47,312 nucleotides of DNA from Pseudonocardia sp. (lineage in GTDB: Bacteria; Actinomycetota; Actinomycetes; Mycobacteriales; Pseudonocardiaceae): assembly GCA_025869365.1 (NCBI GenBank), contig JAOZVV010000097.1, positions 1 through 47,312 on the forward strand, given 5' to 3'. This document shows, piece after piece, positions 41,168 to 47,312 of this stretch (positions are counted from its first letter, which is position 1; every line of letters begins with the position of its first letter). The notes beneath the pieces were generated by a model. The model did no database searches. It saw only the letters and a program-made list of their open reading frames with translations, and was not told the DNA's origin. Both the position numbers and the translations under genes were made by a program.

Positions 41168-41548
41168 ATGCGGATCGACCGGCTCGACCACCTCGTCCTC
41201 ACCGTCGCCGACCTGGACGCGACGATCACTTTCTACCGGGACGTCCTGGGCATGGAGGCGCAGACGTTCAAGGGCGGCCGGTGGGCGCTCACCTTCGGCA
41301 ACAGCAAGATCAATCTGCACGAGGCCGGGAAGTCGTTCAGCCCGTACGCGGCGGCGCCGACGCCGGGCTCCGCGGATGTGTGCCTGATCGTCGACGGCCC
41401 CCTCGACGACGTCGTGGCCGAGCTCGCCGCGTCGGGCGTCGCGATCGAGGAGGGCCCGGTCGAGCGGACCGGCGCCACGGGCCCGATCCGCAGCGTCTAC
41501 CTGCGGGACCCGGACCGGAACCTCGTCGAGCTCAGCGAGTACCTCTGA
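41168..41548 (+). CDS. VOC-family metalloenzyme-like protein
   Basis: Glyoxalase/bleomycin-resistance-fold protein of 126 residues. The first beta-alpha unit is MRIDRLDHLVLTVADLDATITFY with the metal-type His (H8). A later strand pair GSADVCLIVDGPLDDVVAEL follows, and the end IRSVYLRDPDRNLVELSEYL carries the Glu. The usual metal ligands H/E appear present, so it may be an active dioxygenase, isomerase or lyase. Divergent position next to the CoA-transferase with shared operators suggests it belongs to that catabolic module. Methylmalonyl-CoA epimerases have this fold, but the sequence is shorter. Confidence 0.88.
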   Translation: MRIDRLDHLVLTVADLDATITFYRDVLGMEAQTFKGGRWALTFGNSKINLHEAGKSFSPYAAAPTPGSADVCLIVDGPLDDVVAELAASGVAIEEGPVERTGATGPIRSVYLRDPDRNLVELSEYL

Positions 41549-41606
41549 CCGTGAACACCCCGATCGGGCGGACGGCGGGCCGTCGGCCGCGGTCCGGCAC
41601 GATGGG

Positions 41607-42401
41607 GTGGTGCGGCGGGGCTTCGGATGGGTCGTGGGGTTCGTGGTGGTCGTCGCGCTCGTCGTCGGCGGGGTGGTGTGGTGGACCTCCAGCAGGCCCG
41701 CACCCGGATGCGTCGTGACGGAGCCCGGCACCGGGCGGCAGATCACCTTCACCCTCGAACAGACGGACAACGCCGCGACGATCGCCGCCGTCGGGATCGC
41801 CGAGGGGATGCCGGACCACGCCGTCACCGTGGCGATCGCGACCGCGATGCAGGAGTCCCGGCTGCGGAACCTCCCGGACGGGGACCGGGACTCCGCCGGG
41901 CTGTTCCAGCAACGGCCGAGCCAGGGCTGGGGAACCTACGCGCAGGTCACCGAGCCGGTGTACGCGGCGAGGGCGTTCTACGCCGCGCTGCGGGAGCTGC
42001 CGGACTGGCAGACCGCGAGCGTCACCGAGGCGGCTCAGCTGGTCCAGCGGTCGGCCGCACCGGACGCCTACGCGCAGTGGGAGACGCAGGCGCGCGCCGC
42101 CGCGTCCGCCCTCACCGGTGAGCAGGTGGCGGCGCTGCGCTGCCAGGACGTCACCCTGGCGCAGCCGGGTGAGGACGTCGCCACCCTGGCCGCGCGGGAG
42201 CTCGGGGACGCGCGGCTCAGCGGTCCGCAGGCCACGCGACGCGGCTGGGCCGTCGCGAGCTGGCTCGTCGCGCACTCCGGGCGGCTCGGGCTGGACCAGG
42301 TCAGCTTCGACGGCCGGACGTGGACCGCGGACTCGGGATCCTGGGAGCGGACCGGGCCGCCGGACGGGACGCTCGCCCTGCACCGGGCGCAGGCCGGGTA
42401 G
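41607..42401 (+). CDS. membrane-anchored lysozyme/transglycosylase-like protein
   Basis: Protein of 264 residues with an N-terminal signal anchor (about 6-26, GWVVGFVVVVALVVGGVVWW) and an extracellular domain. The segment AVTVAIATAMQESRLRNLPDG contains a Glu at the place of the catalytic residue of lysozyme-like transglycosylases. The following DSAGLFQQRPSQGWGTYAQV is the S-x-G-L-x-Q motif of that fold. It may remodel peptidoglycan. The C-terminal part is an unrecognised beta-rich region. GTG 41607 precedes a second GTG. The last 101 bases overlap the convergent EamA pseudogene. Confidence 0.75.
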   Translation: MVRRGFGWVVGFVVVVALVVGGVVWWTSSRPAPGCVVTEPGTGRQITFTLEQTDNAATIAAVGIAEGMPDHAVTVAIATAMQESRLRNLPDGDRDSAGLFQQRPSQGWGTYAQVTEPVYAARAFYAALRELPDWQTASVTEAAQLVQRSAAPDAYAQWETQARAAASALTGEQVAALRCQDVTLAQPGEDVATLAARELGDARLSGPQATRRGWAVASWLVAHSGRLGLDQVSFDGRTWTADSGSWERTGPPDGTLALHRAQAG

Positions 42402-43165
42402 CACCCCGCACGGCGCCCACGCTCGCCGCGACCACCAGGCCGATGCCCAGCACCTGCAGCGCGGCCAGGCCCTGGCCCAGCACGACATAGCCGGCGACAG
42501 CCGCGATCGCGGGACCCAGGGCCGTCAGGACGGCGAAGGTGCCCGGCGGCATCGTCCGCAGCGCCCGCGGACGCGATCCCGAGCGGCAGGGTCGACAGCG
42601 CCGCGACGGCCATCGCGATCGCGAGGCCGTCCGTCTGCGGGAAACGGCTGCCGGTGCGCGAGCTCAGCAGGATGTAGCCGGCCCACAGGGCGCCCGCCGC
42701 GAGCGCCAGCCCGACGCCGGGCAGATCGAGCTCCCCCACCCCGGCCTCGCCCAGCAGCGCGACCCCACCCAGCGCGACGAGCGCACAGAGCCAGCTCACG
42801 AGCCGCCGGCCGGTCACCACGGAGAGCGTCAGCGGCCCGAGCACCTCGAGCCTGATCGCCACGCCGAGCGGGATCCGGCCGACGGCCGAGTAGAGCAGCG
42901 AGCTCATCCCGGCGAGGACGACGCCGAACCCGACGACCGTCAGCCAGTCCGCGCGGGAGTACCCGCGCAACCGCGGGCGGCACAGCCCCAGCAGCACCAC
43001 CGCCGCGATCGCGATCCGCAGGCTCACCGCCCCGAGCGGGCCGACGGTGGGGAACATCAGCACCCCGACCGCGGCCCCGGTGTGCACGGACAGGGCGCCA
43101 CCGAGCACCAGGCCTACCGGGGCGCCGAGTCCGGCACGCTGCTCCACGGACGTCCCGCTGCTCAC
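42301..43165 (-). pseudogene. EamA/RhaT-type exporter with internal deletion and frameshift
   Basis: From GTG 43165 the frame encodes the first seven or so helices of an EamA permease: GLVLGGALSVHTGAAVGVLMF, GAVSLRIAIAAVVLLGLC, VLAGMSSLLYSAVGRIPLGV and VGLALAAGALWAGYILL. At about 42555-42580 it leaves frame after LPLGIASAG. The other frame then gives MPPGTFAVLTALGPAIAAVAGYVVLGQ, the penultimate helices of the same family. Roughly 40 residues (the helix pair that normally contains SSALPYSLE-like sequence) are missing. The stop at 42301 gives a long tail that overlaps the convergent gene. Real decay or an assembly error are both possible. Confidence 0.8.
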
Positions 43166-43234
43166 GCGATCGACGCTACGAGCCGCCCAAGCATCCGTGA
43201 AATGCCCGATCATCTGCCGTTATGCTCACCGGTC

Positions 43235-44092
43235 ATGACTGCCGAGCTGCGCCATCTGCGGGGCTTCGTCGCCATCGCGGAGGAGCGGAACCTGACGCGG
43301 GCCGCCGCCCGCCTGCACCTCACCCAGCCCGCGCTCACCCGCACCCTGCAGCAGCTCGAGAAGCATCTCGGCGTCCGGCTGGTCGAGCGGTCGACCCATC
43401 ACCTGGAGCTCACCGCCGCGGGCCGGGTCTTCCTGGGGAGGGCACGGGTGGCGCTCTCCGCCGTCGACGACGCCCTCGATCCCGGCCGGGCCGGCACCTG
43501 GCCGCTGCGCCTGGGGCACGCCTGGTCCGCACTCGGCCGCCACACGACACCGGTGCTGCGGCGGTGGGCCGCCGAGCACCCGGACGTCCCGCTCGAGCTC
43601 GTGCGCCACGACGACCGGTCGGCCGGGCTGGACCGAGGCGCCGTCGACGCGGCGCTTCGCCGGGACCCCGAGCCCGCCCCGGACATGCGCACGGCCCTGC
43701 TCTACGACGAGGAGCGCTGGGCGGTGCTCCCGGACGACAGCCACCTCGCCGCCCGCGACCGGCTCTCCCTCGCCGATCTCGCCACCCGCCCGGTCGTGTG
43801 GAACTCCGTGTCCGGGTCCACCACGTCGAGGCTGTGGCCCGCCGACGCCCAGCCGCCGCGGTTCCTCCCCGTCGCCACGACCGACGACTGGCTCTCGATA
43901 ATCGCCGCGGGTGGCGGAGTGGGCGTCACGACCGCGGCGACGACGGTGCTGCACGCCTATCCGGGCGTGACCTACCGGCCGCTGACGGACGCCCCGCGGG
44001 TCGGCGTGTACCTGACCTGGCGGGAGCCGCCGGGGCACCCGGGCGTCGCGGACCTGCTGGAGCTGATCCGGGCCGTCGTCGGCGAGGACTGA
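43235..44092 (+). CDS. LysR-family transcriptional regulator
   Basis: Regulator of 285 residues. The helix-turn-helix is LRHLRGFVAIAEERNLTRAAARLHLTQPALTRTLQQLEKHLGVRLVER. The effector domain starts at about 90 (PLRLGHAWSALGRH), with WAVLPDDSHLAARDRLSLADLA and the glycine-rich turn SIIAAGGGVGVTTA. ATG 43235 gives the usual N-terminus. It is divergent from the broken EamA gene, a frequent arrangement in which LysR activates an exporter. A GCAT-N7-ATGC dyad lies at 43191-43205 in the 69-bp gap. Confidence 0.95.
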   Translation: MTAELRHLRGFVAIAEERNLTRAAARLHLTQPALTRTLQQLEKHLGVRLVERSTHHLELTAAGRVFLGRARVALSAVDDALDPGRAGTWPLRLGHAWSALGRHTTPVLRRWAAEHPDVPLELVRHDDRSAGLDRGAVDAALRRDPEPAPDMRTALLYDEERWAVLPDDSHLAARDRLSLADLATRPVVWNSVSGSTTSRLWPADAQPPRFLPVATTDDWLSIIAAGGGVGVTTAATTVLHAYPGVTYRPLTDAPRVGVYLTWREPPGHPGVADLLELIRAVVGED

Positions 44093-44195
44093 TCCGCCCG
44101 CGCCGCCAGGGCCGCCCGCCGGTGCGGGAGGGCCGTGCCGGCCGCCCGGACCGGCCCGCGGCACGCCGTCGCGGGCGCGGCATGATGGCCGGGCC

Positions 44196-45377
44196 ATGAC
44201 CGAGCCCGAGCACGCCCCCGCGGACGAGGACCTCGACCGCTACCGGGCGCTGCTCACCCCCGAGGGGCAGGCGATCCTCGGCGAGCTGCGCGGCCGGGAC
44301 GTCACCGGGGCGGAGGCGCTGCGCCTCGGGACCGAGCTGCGCCGCCGCTACCCGGCCGGGCTCGTCGTCGACGCGCTGGGGCAGCAGGAGCTCCGGCAGC
44401 GCGCCGCGGCGAAGTTCACCCGGGCCGCGGACATGTTCTTCACCCGCGCGGGCTGGGAGCAGGCGTCCGCGGAGGTCGTGGCCCGGCACCGGGCACCCCG
44501 GTTCGCCGGGACGTCGACCCTGGTCGAGCTGTGCTGCGGGATCGGCGGGGACCTCGTCGCCCTGGCCGCGGACCGGCACGTCCTCGCCGTCGATCTCGAT
44601 CCCGTGCACCTGTGGATGGCCGAGCAGAACGCACGGGCCTACGGGGTGGCGGAGAACGTGCGGACGCTGCGCGCGGACGTCCGCGACGCGCCCCTCGCGG
44701 GCGCCGACGCCGTGTTCGTCGATCCCGCGCGACGGACCGGGCGGGGGCGGCTGCGCACCGGGGAGAGCGAGCCGCCGCTGGACTGGTGCACCGCGCTGCC
44801 CGTGGAGAAGGTGGGGATCAAGGCCGCTCCCGGCCTGCCCCACGACGCGGTGCCGGCGGGCTGGGAGCTGGAGTTCGTGGCCGTCGACCGGGACCTGAAG
44901 GAGGCCGTCGCCTGGTCACCGGCGCTGGCGACCGCGCGGGCCCGGGCCACGCTGCTGCCCGGCGGGCACACGCTCGTCGCGCTCGACGGGGACGCCGTCG
45001 CGGTCCGGGCACCGGGTGAGTACCTGCTGGACCCCTCCCCGGCGGTGACCCGGGCCGGCGCGGTCGAGGAGCTCGCCCGCCGGATCGGGGCCTGGAAGAT
45101 CGACGACCGGATCGCGTTCCTGAGCGTCGACCGGCCTGTCGACACCCCGTTCGCCCGCACGCTGCGGGTGCTGGACTCGCGGCCCTGGAACCAGAAGAAG
45201 CTCCCCGCGCTGCTCCGGAGCCTCGACGTCGGATCCGTCGACATCCGGCGGCGCGGACTCGCCGGGGACGTCGACGCGCTGCACCGCACGTTCAAGCTCT
45301 CCGGCTCGCTGCGGGCGACGCTCGTCATGACCCGGGTCGACGACGCCCCGTGGGGCTTCGTGTGCGTGGAGCCCTGA
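44196..45377 (+). CDS. class I SAM methyltransferase with THUMP-like C-terminus
   Basis: Protein of 393 residues. The N-terminal helices include RQRAAAKFTRAADMFFTRAGWEQAS. SAM-binding motif I is LVELCCGIGGDLVALA and the acidic residue lies in VLAVDLDPVHLWMAEQNA. A motif IV of nucleic-acid type, FVDPARR, follows about 45 residues later. The C-terminal region (about 300-393) with WKIDDRIAFLSVD, PWNQKKLPALLRSLDVGSVDIRRRG and a final GFVCVEP is the THUMP-like domain. The combination suggests an RNA-modifying enzyme, though no target is known. ATG 44196 is the probable start. Confidence 0.88.
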   Translation: MTEPEHAPADEDLDRYRALLTPEGQAILGELRGRDVTGAEALRLGTELRRRYPAGLVVDALGQQELRQRAAAKFTRAADMFFTRAGWEQASAEVVARHRAPRFAGTSTLVELCCGIGGDLVALAADRHVLAVDLDPVHLWMAEQNARAYGVAENVRTLRADVRDAPLAGADAVFVDPARRTGRGRLRTGESEPPLDWCTALPVEKVGIKAAPGLPHDAVPAGWELEFVAVDRDLKEAVAWSPALATARARATLLPGGHTLVALDGDAVAVRAPGEYLLDPSPAVTRAGAVEELARRIGAWKIDDRIAFLSVDRPVDTPFARTLRVLDSRPWNQKKLPALLRSLDVGSVDIRRRGLAGDVDALHRTFKLSGSLRATLVMTRVDDAPWGFVCVEP

Positions 45378-45443
45378 CGGGCGAAATCCGTCGCGCCGGG
45401 CCGCCCGTTCCGCCACACTGACGATCTTGGAGGAGGTGTCGTG

Positions 45444-45911
45444 ATGAAGCTGGCGGAGGCGCTCGCGCTACGCGCGGACTCCCGGTGACGGGTGGAACAG
45501 CTGCGTGTGCGGATCACCGGGAACGCGCGCTACCAGGAGGGCACCGAGCCCGCGGAGGACGCGGCTGCGCTGCTCACCGAGGCGGACGCGCTGCTCGACG
45601 AGCTCGAGGGGCTGATCCGGCGGATCAACCGCACCAACTCCGCCACGGACCTCGGCGCCGACGGCACCATGACCGATGCCCTCGCCCGCCGGGACGCGCT
45701 GCGCATGCGGCACTCGGTGCTGGTCTCGGCCGCGGACGCCGCCGCGGGCCGGGACGCGAACGGATTCCGGCAGCTGCGCTCTGAGCTGCGGCAGTTCGCG
45801 GCGCTGCCGGTGGCGGAGCTGCGGGCGCGGGCGGACCGGGTGGCCCGGGACGTCCGGGAGCTGGACACGCGGATCCAGCAGGCGAACTGGAACGTCGAAC
45901 TGGTCGAGTAG
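45444..45911 (+). pseudogene. DIP1984-family gene with TGA at codon 15
   Basis: GGAGGAGG precedes ATG 45444, which encodes MKLAEALALRADSR; TGA then stands at 45486-45488. The same frame continues RVEQLRVRITGNARYQEGTE, LLDELEGLIRRINRTNSAT and RELDTRIQQANWNVEL to a normal stop. This is a full DIP1984-type coiled-coil protein of 155 residues. The stop replaces a basic residue, consistent with CGA to TGA. Translation could restart at GTG 45492, giving a protein that lacks the first helix. The family has no firm function (some are called septicolysin-like). Confidence 0.8.
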
Positions 45912-46143
45912 CGGGAGGAACGCGGGAGCGGGTAACCGGACGGGGAGCGGGCACACACCCGACGGGCCGGCGGGGGAATTCCGGCTCTGCACGGTGCGCT
46001 GCGGGCGGCGCCGGGGGTTCGACTCCCCCGTGCACGATGCACGCCCAGCACGACGCACATGTGATCGGTGCACACCGCACCGCGCACCACCACGTGTCGA
46101 TCCCGTCCGGCGAGGGTGGGTTCGGGGCACCCCGCGTTCTCCC

Positions 46144-46617
46144 CTACAGCGGCACCACGGCGTCGACGGCGCCGTCGTTGCCGGTCAAGGAGGCGCCGAG
46201 CGCGTCGAGGAGCCGGACGGCGGCGTGGTTGCCCGCCGTCGTCGAGGCCACGACCTGTGCGTAGCCCTCGGCGCGGGCCCGGGCCACGAGCAGCTCCGCC
46301 GCGGCTCGCCCGACACCCCGTCCGCGGGCACGGCGGCTCAGCCAGATCCCCATCTCGACCCCCGCGAGAACCGGTTGCAGGCGTGCGGCGCCCACGACGT
46401 CGTCCCCGGACCGGATCACCCAGGTGCTCTCGACGGGATCGGCCGTGGCGATCGACCGCGCCCGGTGGAACGCGCGGAAGGCCTCCCGCCGGGCCTCGGT
46501 CCAGCCGGGTGGGCCGTCGAGCGGGGGCATGACGTCGTCCGGCTCGGCGCCCTCGACGGCAGCGGCGAGGAGCAGCGGCAACGTCGACTCGTCCAGGGCG
46601 CGCAGCGTGACGGGCAC
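46144..46617 (-). CDS. GNAT-family N-acetyltransferase
   Basis: Acetyltransferase of 157 residues. The N-terminal part VTLRALDESTLPLLLAAAVEG and WVIRSGDDVVGAARLQ lead to the acetyl-CoA-binding motif RRARGRGVGRAAAELLVARA (R-x-x-G-x-G/A). The region VASTTAGNHAAVRLLDALGA is motif B, with the Asn. It resembles RimJ-type enzymes, but the substrate is unknown. GTG 46617 is chosen because it precedes VTLR; longer frames reach into the divergent kinase gene. Confidence 0.88.
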   Translation of the reverse strand: MPVTLRALDESTLPLLLAAAVEGAEPDDVMPPLDGPPGWTEARREAFRAFHRARSIATADPVESTWVIRSGDDVVGAARLQPVLAGVEMGIWLSRRARGRGVGRAAAELLVARARAEGYAQVVASTTAGNHAAVRLLDALGASLTGNDGAVDAVVPL

Positions 46618-46675
46618 CGGGGCAGTCTGCCGAGCGGGGCCGAGCGGCGCGAGCCGGATCCGGGCCCGGGAGAGG

Positions 46676-47197
46676 ATGCACCCCGTGATCGACGTCGCCG
46701 GGTTCGTGAAGGGGCGCCCCGGGCCCCCGGTGACCGTGGACGGGTTCTCCGGCTCCGGCAAGACGACGTTCGCCGCCGAGCTGGGACGGGCGCTGGGCGC
46801 CCCGGTGCTGTCCATGGAGGAGCTCTACGCGGGCTGGGACGGGCTCGCCGCGGCCGTTCCGCTCGCCGTCGAGTGGATCGCGGCGCCGCTCGCCGCCGGA
46901 CGCGCGGCCCGGTGGCGGCCGTGGGACTGGACGCGGGACGTCCGTGCCGAGGAGTGGCGGACCCGGCAACCGGCGCCGTTCGTGGTGCTGGAGGGGTGTG
47001 GAGCAGGCGCGGCGGCGCTGCGGCCGTACACCGGGACGTCGATCTGGCTGGAGTGCCCGCCGGAGGTACGCGACCGACGCCTGCGCGCCCGGGAGGACTG
47101 GCCGGGCTACGCACCCTTCCGGGAGCGCTGGAGCGCCCAGGAGCGCGCGCTGCTCTCCCCGGCCGGGGCCGATCTCGTCGTCCCCGGCACGGGGTGA
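46676..47197 (+). CDS. P-loop nucleoside/uridine-kinase-like protein
   Basis: Protein of 173 residues with a Walker A motif VDGFSGSGKTTFAAEL (GxxGxGKTT), a lid or base-binding stretch WDWTRDVRAEEWRTRQPAP and a Walker B-like segment FVVLEGCGAGAAALRPYT. A second conserved region is SIWLECPPEVRDRRLRAREDW. It is of the uridine-kinase/AAA_18 type and may phosphorylate a nucleoside or small molecule. ATG 46676 follows AGAGG directly. It is divergent from the GNAT gene. Confidence 0.85.
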   Translation: MHPVIDVAGFVKGRPGPPVTVDGFSGSGKTTFAAELGRALGAPVLSMEELYAGWDGLAAAVPLAVEWIAAPLAAGRAARWRPWDWTRDVRAEEWRTRQPAPFVVLEGCGAGAAALRPYTGTSIWLECPPEVRDRRLRAREDWPGYAPFRERWSAQERALLSPAGADLVVPGTG

Positions 47198-47257
47198 GGA
47201 CCAGGCGCTCGATGGCGGGCGCGGCTCGGCCGGGATGTTCCGAGTGAGCGTCCGTGA

Positions 47258-47312
47258 GTTCAGGAAAGCCACATTCATGTAAGGAATCTTCATGAATGTG
47301 GCTTTCCTGAAC
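47258..47312. repeat. perfect 22-bp inverted repeat at window end
   Basis: The arms 47258-47279 and 47291-47312 are perfectly complementary over 22 bases, with an 11-base centre. They begin GTTCAGGAAAGC and end GCTTTCCTGAAC. The element is AT-rich compared with the rest of the window and lies 60 bases after the kinase stop. It could terminate transcription, and it may be a dispersed palindromic repeat. Confidence 0.85.

Noticed and set aside
45486-45488. TGA or TAG recoding (Sec/Pyl or code change)
   Set aside because: Two different stops in unrelated genes each fit one simple transition, no insertion machinery or SECIS is seen, and both stops end many normal genes here.
45948-46037. A complete long-variable-arm tRNA ending at the T-arm
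   Set aside because: CGGGCAC at 45948 pairs with GTGCACG at 6 of 7 positions, but no D-loop consensus or anticodon arm can be drawn.

Overview
The window is very GC-rich DNA from a high-GC actinomycete, most likely Pseudonocardia or a close relative. This rests on GTG starts and four-base stop/start overlaps, the actinobacterial families MprAB, PepD, Glp/GlpR, Ddn-like reductase and mycothiol-type maleylpyruvate isomerase, and a CIRCE element of actinobacterial type. The taxon is an inference; no rRNA gene is present.

Positions 1-13.6 kb are conserved chromosomal core. Starting inside a tRNA-Ala(CGC) gene, the order and relative orientation follow the Mycobacterium tuberculosis Rv0996-Rv0981 segment: glpR, rimJ, glp (moeA1-like), galU, 5-formyltetrahydrofolate cyclo-ligase, the serine-rich zinc-ribbon chaperone gene (Rv0991c/Ruc type, with a CIRCE operator), mscL, moaB2, pepD, mprB, mprA. 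Inserted among these are a SAF-domain gene, a small acidic protein, an antitoxin-like protein with five 11-residue repeats, and an arsR/SRPBCC pair lying between mprB and pepD. The block joins division control (Glp/GlpR) with envelope-stress signalling (MprAB and its PepD protease target).

From 13.6 to 21.3 kb come a beta-hydroxyacid dehydrogenase, a NarL-type two-component system behind two tandem 16-bp palindromes, an SGNH hydrolase overlapping a convergent MFS exporter, a Ddn-family reductase, an NTF2-like protein and tRNA-Arg(CCT). An IS110/IS1111-type element with 15-bp inverted repeats and a long non-coding 3' flank sits 13 bp beyond the tRNA. Next are a compositionally different amidase, a 500-bp stretch with no clear gene, and a MarR/maleylpyruvate-isomerase pair sharing a 45-bp dyad. 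An alpha/beta-hydrolase-LuxR fusion, a methyltransferase and a hypothetical protein complete this part.

The most unusual unit is 28.4-33.2 kb, a tightly coupled operon. It encodes a Rieske domain fused to a glutamate-synthase FMN domain, a Rieske domain fused to a thiamine-diphosphate enzyme, a cation:proton antiporter and a 45-codon ORF. The second gene carries an internal deletion and frameshift here. Downstream are an acyl-lipid/acyl-CoA desaturase, a WYL regulator, cspA, a TfoX-N protein, and an IclR / HMG-CoA-lyase-like / class III CoA-transferase / VOC module. The right end has an EamA exporter, LysR, a methyltransferase, a DIP1984-type gene, a GNAT and a P-loop kinase.

Four genes between 31 and 45.5 kb are broken: two by internal deletions with frameshift and two by single nonsense codons. 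They may be real decay or sequence error. The window ends exactly on the right arm of a perfect 22-bp inverted repeat, which may be a dispersed repeat at a contig edge.
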